This document shows, piece by piece, positions 59,957 to 64,000 of a stretch of 64,000 nucleotides of DNA (its first letter is position 1; each line of letters starts with the position of its first letter). The translations under genes were made by a program, and so were the position numbers. The stretch is from CAXXOK01 sp035399245 (GTDB taxonomy: Bacteria; Bacillota; Clostridia; Christensenellales; Aristaeellaceae). The stretch covers positions 1 to 64,000 of the forward strand of contig DAOPIR010000001.1 in NCBI GenBank assembly GCA_035399245.1, read 5' to 3'. The notes under the pieces were generated by a model that was not told the origin of the DNA, searched no databases, and was given only the letters and a program-made list of their open reading frames with translations.

Positions 59957-60634
59957 ATGCGCAAAACCTACGCGCTCTTTGACTTTGACGGAACGCTAAT
60001 CGGCGGTGATTCGATCCTTCTGTTCATCCGCTACGCCCGGCGCAAAAAGCTGTGCAAGGCGGCGGATATGCTGCGCTTTGCGGCTGCGGGATCGCTGTTT
60101 GTGCTTGGGCTGATATCGCCGCAGCGCGCCAAGGAAATGGGGCTGCAGTTTCTAAAGGGTCTCAGGCGTGAGCAGTATCTTGCTGTCGCGGAGGATTTTT
60201 GCCGCACGGTGCTCGTGCCGCGCCTGTACCCCCAGGGGATCGCGGCCATCCGCCGCCACCGGCAGGCAGGCCACGACGTGCTGCTGGTCTCCGCGTCGCC
60301 CGCGTTTTATCTGAACCCGCTCAAGGACATACTCGGCCTGACCGCGGTGCTGGGCACACAGTTTTCCCAGGGGGAGGACGGCTGCTTTGCCGGAACCATG
60401 CTCGGCCCCAACTGCCGCGGCGACCAAAAGCCGCTCCGGCTCCAGGCCTATCTGGACGAAACCGGCGATCAGCTGGACTTTGCAACCTCCTTTGCCTATG
60501 GCGACAGCGCCCATGACCTGCCCATGCTGCGGCTGTGCGCCCATGCCTGCGCCGTAAACCCCAAACCCAAGCTGCGCCGGCAGCTGCATACCCTAACCAA
60601 CGTCACCGTTCTTACCTGGAAGGAGAAACCGTAA
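59957..60634 (+). CDS. HAD-superfamily phosphatase (SerB-like, IB subfamily)
   Basis: A 225-residue soluble hydrolase. Motif I is FDFDGTLIGGDS with the nucleophile Asp, motif II is LLVSASPAFYLNPL, and motif III/IV is AYGDSAHDLPML. The pattern and the helical cap place it in the IB subfamily with phosphoserine-phosphatase-like enzymes. The substrate is unknown. The start is ATG 59957, after AAAGGG. An in-frame open stretch upstream contains the promoter and is rejected. The metallophosphoesterase gene follows two bases after its stop. Confidence 0.87.
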   Translation: MRKTYALFDFDGTLIGGDSILLFIRYARRKKLCKAADMLRFAAAGSLFVLGLISPQRAKEMGLQFLKGLRREQYLAVAEDFCRTVLVPRLYPQGIAAIRRHRQAGHDVLLVSASPAFYLNPLKDILGLTAVLGTQFSQGEDGCFAGTMLGPNCRGDQKPLRLQAYLDETGDQLDFATSFAYGDSAHDLPMLRLCAHACAVNPKPKLRRQLHTLTNVTVLTWKEKP

Positions 60635-60636
60635 CC

Positions 60637-61338
60637 ATGCGAATCGCCCTGATTGCCGATCTGCACGGCAACCGTCCCGCTACCGACGCGCTGGAACGCG
60701 ACCTGACGTTAAAACGCCCGGACAAAATCTATTGTCTGGGCGATATCGTGGGCAAAGGTCCCTCCAGCGACTATACCTTCGACTGGGCCATGGCGCACTG
60801 CGACCTGGTGCTGGGCGGCAACTGGGATGTGTTTGTGGGCTATAAATCCTTTGAACCCGATCATTTTTACTGGGAGCAGCTCGGCGAGCAGCGCCTGAAC
60901 ACCCTGCGGGAGCTGCCGCTGGAAAAAACCATCACGCTCTCGGGCCGCCGCATCCGCCTGTTTCACGGAAGGCCGACCATGGCGCACCTCATCCACGCCC
61001 AAAACCCCAAGGAGGACATCCTGCCGCTGTTTACCAACGCGGACGGCGAGGATTGCGATGTGGCCGGCTATGCCGACGCGCACCGCCAGTCCCTGCGGTC
61101 GCTGGACGACAAGATATTTTTCAACTGCGGCAGCGTGGGCAACGCGCTGGGCCGCCCTAACTGCTGCTACGCCCTGCTGGACGGCGAAGAAACCCCCGAT
61201 AACGCACCCTTTACCATCCAAATGATCCAGATTCCCTACGACCGCGAGCAAGCCGTGCGCGACGCCCAGGCCACCCCGCAGGTAAGCCGTATCGATTCGT
61301 TTATCAACGAAGTAAAAACAGGCAAATACAGCCGGTAA
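60637..61338 (+). CDS. Metallophosphoesterase
   Basis: A 233-residue calcineurin-like phosphoesterase. Metal-binding motifs are visible in order: ADLHGN, GDIVGKGP, LGGNWD in place of the usual GNHD, LFHGRP and FNCGSVG. This is the YfcE/DevT-like group of small bacterial phosphoesterases. The substrate is unknown. It is translated from ATG 60637 behind AAGGAG within the end of the HAD gene, so both phosphatases are made from one transcript and could act on related compounds. Confidence 0.88.
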   Translation: MRIALIADLHGNRPATDALERDLTLKRPDKIYCLGDIVGKGPSSDYTFDWAMAHCDLVLGGNWDVFVGYKSFEPDHFYWEQLGEQRLNTLRELPLEKTITLSGRRIRLFHGRPTMAHLIHAQNPKEDILPLFTNADGEDCDVAGYADAHRQSLRSLDDKIFFNCGSVGNALGRPNCCYALLDGEETPDNAPFTIQMIQIPYDREQAVRDAQATPQVSRIDSFINEVKTGKYSR

Positions 61339-61386
61339 TCCGGCAAAGCCAGCTCCGCATTGCCGCGCTTGGAAAAGCGGCGGCGC

Positions 61387-61418
61387 AAGCCATGACGCGA
61401 AATGCGCATGGCTTTTTT
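61387..61418 (+). terminator. Terminator of the HAD-metallophosphoesterase pair
   Basis: AAGCCATG (61387-61394) and CATGGCTT (61407-61414) form the outer stem, with inner CGC/GCG pairs, followed by TTTT. Confidence 0.88.
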
Positions 61419-61419
61419 G

Positions 61420-61745
61420 ATTATCTTTTAACATAACGCAAGATATCGCGAAAAGTTCAATTGATGTAACTGCTATGTAACCACGATTCGTTATACTAAC
61501 AGTAGCCTCGGTTGCATGGACAGCCCACCCGTTTCTATCCCAACAAAATACGCGCTGTACAAGACACCGCCACTGCATTTATGGAGAAGTGAAAAGGAAC
61601 AAAGCAAAGAAAGATCCTTCCGGCGACATTATAGCCTGCATATTTTGCTTCCCATCATGCCGATAGCAGCGCCCCGCAGGGATACCCGCGTTACTACCGG
61701 ATGCATAAGGGCGTCCGATACAATAAACTATGAGGAGGAATACGT
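61420..61745 (+). other. Long leader region of the small secreted-protein gene
   Basis: These 326 bases hold no gene I can support. A TATACT hexamer at 61492-61497 could be a -10 but has no good -35, and a TACAAT near 61719 is equally weak. The only certain signal is the ribosome site GAGGAGG just before 61746. The region is less GC-rich than the genes around it. Confidence 0.5.
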
Positions 61746-62198
61746 ATGAAAAAGCTTGTTGCTCTTACCCTGGCGTTACTGCTTACCTTCGGTGTTTCTT
61801 TAGCGGCGTTTGCAGACAGCGATAATTCCGGTGCGCCTGTATTCACCGTATCAACATCACTGGTATCGGATGCTTACACCATCCGCCTCGGTGAAACCGC
61901 CAATCTGACCGCCACGACGACGTTTACTTCCCAGAAAAACAGCCAGCAGCTTCATCTGGGCGGCGAAGACTGGGTGATTGTCAACGAAAGCTGGAGCATT
62001 CCCTATACCGCGTCCGGCCGGTTCTTTGAGAGGGAAGCGCAGTTTGTTTCCACTGCTGAGTTCTCCAGCAACACACCCGGCACGTACACCATCACCTATA
62101 CCATCACGGTTATGCATGATCGCTCCGATAAACGCACCTACACCACAACGAGCAGCGTGACCATCACCGTTGAGGGAAACGTCCCCCATCCCGTCTGA
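61746..62198 (+). CDS. Small secreted beta-sandwich protein
   Basis: A 150-residue protein with a clear signal peptide (MKKLVALTLALLLTFGVSLA, cleavage after AFA). The mature part, about 125 residues, is rich in Thr and Ser and alternates hydrophobic residues in the manner of an Ig-like beta sandwich (ANLTATTTF, GTYTITYTITV, SSVTITVEG). There is no Cys, no LPXTG and no membrane helix, so it should be released outside the cell. I recognise no family. AT content is higher than in neighbours, and it stands alone with a strong ribosome site and its own terminator. Confidence 0.75.
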   Translation: MKKLVALTLALLLTFGVSLAAFADSDNSGAPVFTVSTSLVSDAYTIRLGETANLTATTTFTSQKNSQQLHLGGEDWVIVNESWSIPYTASGRFFEREAQFVSTAEFSSNTPGTYTITYTITVMHDRSDKRTYTTTSSVTITVEGNVPHPV

Positions 62199-62307
62199 TC
62201 CCCTCGATTCCCATGCGAACATCCTGCGTTGATTGCACGGGTGTGTTTAAAAAGTAAACCCTATCGTTTCGATCCTTTCAGCGGCCTGTACAGCCGTATA
62301 GCAAGAG

Positions 62308-62342
62308 AGCCTGCACTTCATCATGATTTGCAGGCTTTTTTT
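62308..62342 (+). terminator. Terminator of the secreted-protein gene
   Basis: AGCCTGCA (62308-62315) pairs with TGCAGGCT (62329-62336) and is followed by a T tract. Confidence 0.88.
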
Positions 62343-62363
62343 AGTAAGTATGCAGCGTTTCCC

Positions 62364-62527
62364 CAGGAAACGAGGAATAAAACGTTTGTGCGATGGCGAA
62401 GCAGATTTTCGTCAGATTGGGTTTGCGAAACCTGAAGTAGCAGCAGCGCTGCATCGAAGGTTTCGCAGACCCAAGCCGGCGGAAATCCGGTCGCCGGCGT
62501 GCAAGGGATTTGTTCCTCGTTTTCCTG
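62364..62527. repeat. 164-bp imperfect inverted-repeat element
   Basis: The two halves of this stretch are inverted copies of each other. The outer arm CAGGAAACGAGGAATAAA (62364-62381) matches the complement of 62509-62527 with one indel and one change. The inner arm TTGGGTTTGCGAAACCT (62418-62434) matches the complement of 62459-62475 at 16 of 17 positions, and the sequence between is also largely complementary. The centre is a palindromic GCAGCGCTGC. It ends one base before the stop codon of the MBL-fold gene. It looks like a non-coding mobile or REP-like repeat; only one copy is in this window. Confidence 0.75.
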
Positions 62528-62528
62528 C

Positions 62529-63398
62529 CTAAGACAAGTCCACCGGCAGGTCGGTATCTACGAACGGGTCATCCGGATCCTTTGGGGTGTGCTTGGGGGT
62601 ATAGGAATTGGGCAGCGGCAGATCGGTCAGGTCCTTGGGCGGCTCCACAATATGCACGTCAATGTAATTCTCGCTGAAGGTAATCGTAGCCGATTCGCCC
62701 GCGTGCGTCATGGCGATCACCTCGGTATGCTGGGTGCTGGCGCGGCGCGCAAAGTCGATCGCCACCTCGGGGCGGTCCTGCCAGTGCATGGGGATGAACA
62801 GGCGCGGTTTTTTGGAAAGGATGAAGTGGTTTGCGCCGGCGTCGTACATCTCGCCCTGCCGCGGGTCCACGGGGAACATCGCCAGGTCGATCGTGCCGAC
62901 CGGAATGGGGTCGCACGCCTTATAAAACTCTTCCTCGGCGGCCTCGATCTCGCGCAGCGTGCTTTCCTGCCGCCAGTGCCACAGGTTGAGGTCACCCGCG
63001 TGGAAGATGTTCATGCCATAGGCGTTTACCAGAAAACTGACGCCCAGATCGGTGGAAGGATACGCCGTTACGCTGATATCCTTGGCCAGCTCCAGCGTCT
63101 CCAGCGGGGCGATGCGCTTGCCGCGCTTGCCGATGGGCAGATCCGACGATACGATGTAGTTGATGTCGGGCAGCTGCTCGCGCCACTCGTAGATCACCGG
63201 ATCCAGATGATCGGGATGCACGTGGCTGACAAACACATACACTTCCTCAAACACCGATAAAATCTTGGTGTTCAGCTGCCCCACCGGCGACAGACGCCTG
63301 CGTTCGCCTTCCCAATAGTCAAACACCAGCAAAGTGCTGCCCACCTGCACGGAAAACCCGCTGTTATGGTGATAGGTTACCTTGAGTTGCTTCTCCAT
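62529..63398 (-). CDS. MBL-fold metallo-hydrolase
   Basis: A 289-residue metallo-beta-lactamase-fold hydrolase of the UlaG-like group. The metal motif is VSHVHPDHLDP (HxHxDH with the first His in SHVHPDH), with later ligands in FHAGDLNLW and PMHWQ. The C-terminal 45 residues are Pro/Asp-rich and probably flexible. The substrate is unknown. The start follows GCGGAGG by six bases. Its stop codon abuts the inverted-repeat element at 62364-62527. Confidence 0.87.
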   Translation of the reverse strand: MEKQLKVTYHHNSGFSVQVGSTLLVFDYWEGERRRLSPVGQLNTKILSVFEEVYVFVSHVHPDHLDPVIYEWREQLPDINYIVSSDLPIGKRGKRIAPLETLELAKDISVTAYPSTDLGVSFLVNAYGMNIFHAGDLNLWHWRQESTLREIEAAEEEFYKACDPIPVGTIDLAMFPVDPRQGEMYDAGANHFILSKKPRLFIPMHWQDRPEVAIDFARRASTQHTEVIAMTHAGESATITFSENYIDVHIVEPPKDLTDLPLPNSYTPKHTPKDPDDPFVDTDLPVDLS

Positions 63399-63556
63399 CC
63401 AAAGCCTCCGCGATTATGAAATGAAGCTGTAATACTCTGCGCCGTCCCACATTGAAAAGTGTCAGAGATATTACCAGCCGCCCTATGATGAATTCAGCTC
63501 TGCAAGCCTATGTTATAATCATTCGCACGAAAACTCTTCCCAAGTTTTTCGGGTAG

Positions 63557-63585
63557 ACTATACCACATATGATACAATGTGTCAA
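63557..63585 (-). promoter_or_regulatory. Promoter of the MBL-fold gene
   Basis: TTGACA (63585-63580), a 17-base spacer and TATAGT (63562-63557) on the minus strand. It gives a leader of about 150 bases; I see no riboswitch pattern in the leader (63399-63550). Confidence 0.82.
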
Positions 63586-63666
63586 TACTTACGCCACATC
63601 TTGTAATATTTGCTATATAATTTCGTTATACATGGTTTGTATTTTTGTTTTGCACCCCGAATGCGG

Positions 63667-63695
63667 CTGACGAAAACACGCCGGTATGCTATAAT
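63667..63695 (+). promoter_or_regulatory. Promoter of the nucleotidyltransferase gene
   Basis: CTGACG (63667-63672), a 17-base spacer ending in TGC, and TATAAT (63690-63695), an extended -10 promoter 30 bases upstream of the start codon. Confidence 0.75.
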
Positions 63696-63725
63696 GAAAC
63701 AACACAGGCAAGGAGGACCGAAATC

Positions 63726-64000
63726 ATGAAAAAGCAACCGATTCTGCTGATCATGGCCGCCGGTATGGGCAGCCGCTACGGTGGCCTGAAACAGATGGAT
63801 CCCATCGGCGCGCACGGCGAATTTATTCTGGATTATTCCCTGTACGACGCCAAACGCGCCGGCTTTGGCCGTGCGGTGCTGGTGATCAAGCGCGAAAACG
63901 AAGCGGATTTCCGCCGTTTGCTTTCGCAGCGCGTGCAGTTTCCCATATCATACGCCTATCAGGAGCTGGACGACCTGCCCGCCGGCTATACGCTGCCGGC
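63726..64000 (+). CDS. Sugar nucleotidyltransferase, N-terminal part
   Basis: The first 91 residues of a nucleotidyltransferase that joins a nucleotide to a sugar phosphate. The N-terminal signature LLIMAAGMGSRYGGLKQMDP is the nucleotide-binding loop (GxGxRxG-type) of this family, followed by GEFILDYSLYDA. The gene runs off the right edge. The start is fixed by AAGGAGG nine bases upstream. Family members in Clostridia of this subtype (GGLKQMDPIG) are often annotated as NTP-transferase family proteins without a proven substrate. Confidence 0.88.
   Translation, partial: MKKQPILLIMAAGMGSRYGGLKQMDPIGAHGEFILDYSLYDAKRAGFGRAVLVIKRENEADFRRLLSQRVQFPISYAYQELDDLPAGYTLP

Noticed and set aside
62229..62532. 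Small basic ORFs across the inverted-repeat element
   Set aside because: They lie over a terminator and a large palindrome; no ribosome site and no codon signal. The DNA or RNA structure explains the sequence better.
1..64000. CRISPR arrays, prophage, integrase or IS transposase genes, rRNA genes
   Set aside because: No repeat-spacer pattern, no phage structural or recombinase motifs, no transposase and no rRNA-like sequence were seen.

Overview
This is a GC-rich (about 60% by eye) chromosomal window from a Bacillota bacterium, most likely an anaerobic Clostridia member of the gut type. The evidence is a yqhQ-prmC-prfA block, an LCP-family cell-wall protein, sigma-A-type promoters, strong AAGGAGG ribosome sites, an anaerobic (class III) ribonucleotide reductase, many ABC-2 exporters, and frequent ATGA gene overlaps with some TTG starts. 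The species cannot be named from sequence alone. No phage, IS transposase, CRISPR array or rRNA was seen; there is one tRNA.

Layout. 1-3558 (minus): release factor 1 (partial), its methyltransferase PrmC, YqhQ and a glycerol-3-phosphate dehydrogenase. 3693-8524 (minus): a four-gene operon (cellobiose-2-epimerase-like AGE enzyme, LacI regulator, GH130 phosphorylase, SGNH esterase) behind a good promoter with a perfect palindromic operator, which reads as uptake-side metabolism of acetylated beta-mannan oligosaccharides. 8555-10748: a small phosphatase, a GlsB/YeaQ membrane protein and a BaiN-type flavoprotein. 10805-13335: nrdD, with DnaA-box-like 9-mers around it and an abrupt C-terminal end that removes the zinc and glycyl-radical region. 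13385-21339 (plus): a seven-gene unit with a YesL-like membrane protein, a methyltransferase, Hsp33, and an uncharacterised TPR / HEAT / HD-phosphohydrolase / zinc-ribbon set. 21435-22231: a decayed membrane glycosyltransferase.

22379-26382 (minus): a TetR-controlled ABC-2 exporter operon with a consensus promoter and overlapping palindrome. 26403-30583: a CsaA-like protein and two divergent GT-C-like membrane proteins. 30585-37570 (minus): a seven-gene run with an ABC-2 exporter, a FetAB-like exporter, a double GNAT protein, a KAP-family NTPase without membrane helices and a methyltransferase. 37620-41020 (plus): MoxR, DUF58 and DUF4129-like genes. 41026-46400: TM2 protein, flavodoxin, membrane protein, LCP protein and a Cache-PAS-GGDEF diguanylate cyclase. 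46566-48547 (minus): a GntR/YtrA-type ABC operon with a palindrome over its promoter.

48728-51614 (plus): a membrane 4Fe-4S protein and an FAD oxidoreductase. 51726-58560 (minus): a zinc-ribbon protein, two TPM-domain secreted or membrane proteins, HIT protein, Tag glycosylase, dUTPase, a PTPS-related GT-C membrane protein and tRNA-Arg. 58693-64000: a second GGDEF protein, HAD phosphatase, metallophosphoesterase, a small secreted protein, a 164-bp imperfect hairpin element, an MBL-fold hydrolase and the start of a sugar nucleotidyltransferase.

The observations most worth following are the truncated nrdD with its own terminator, the DnaA-box-like cluster around it, the long hairpin element at 62364-62527, the TPR/HEAT/HD/zinc-ribbon set, the KAP NTPase embedded in a transporter operon, and the zinc-ribbon/tandem-TPM set.
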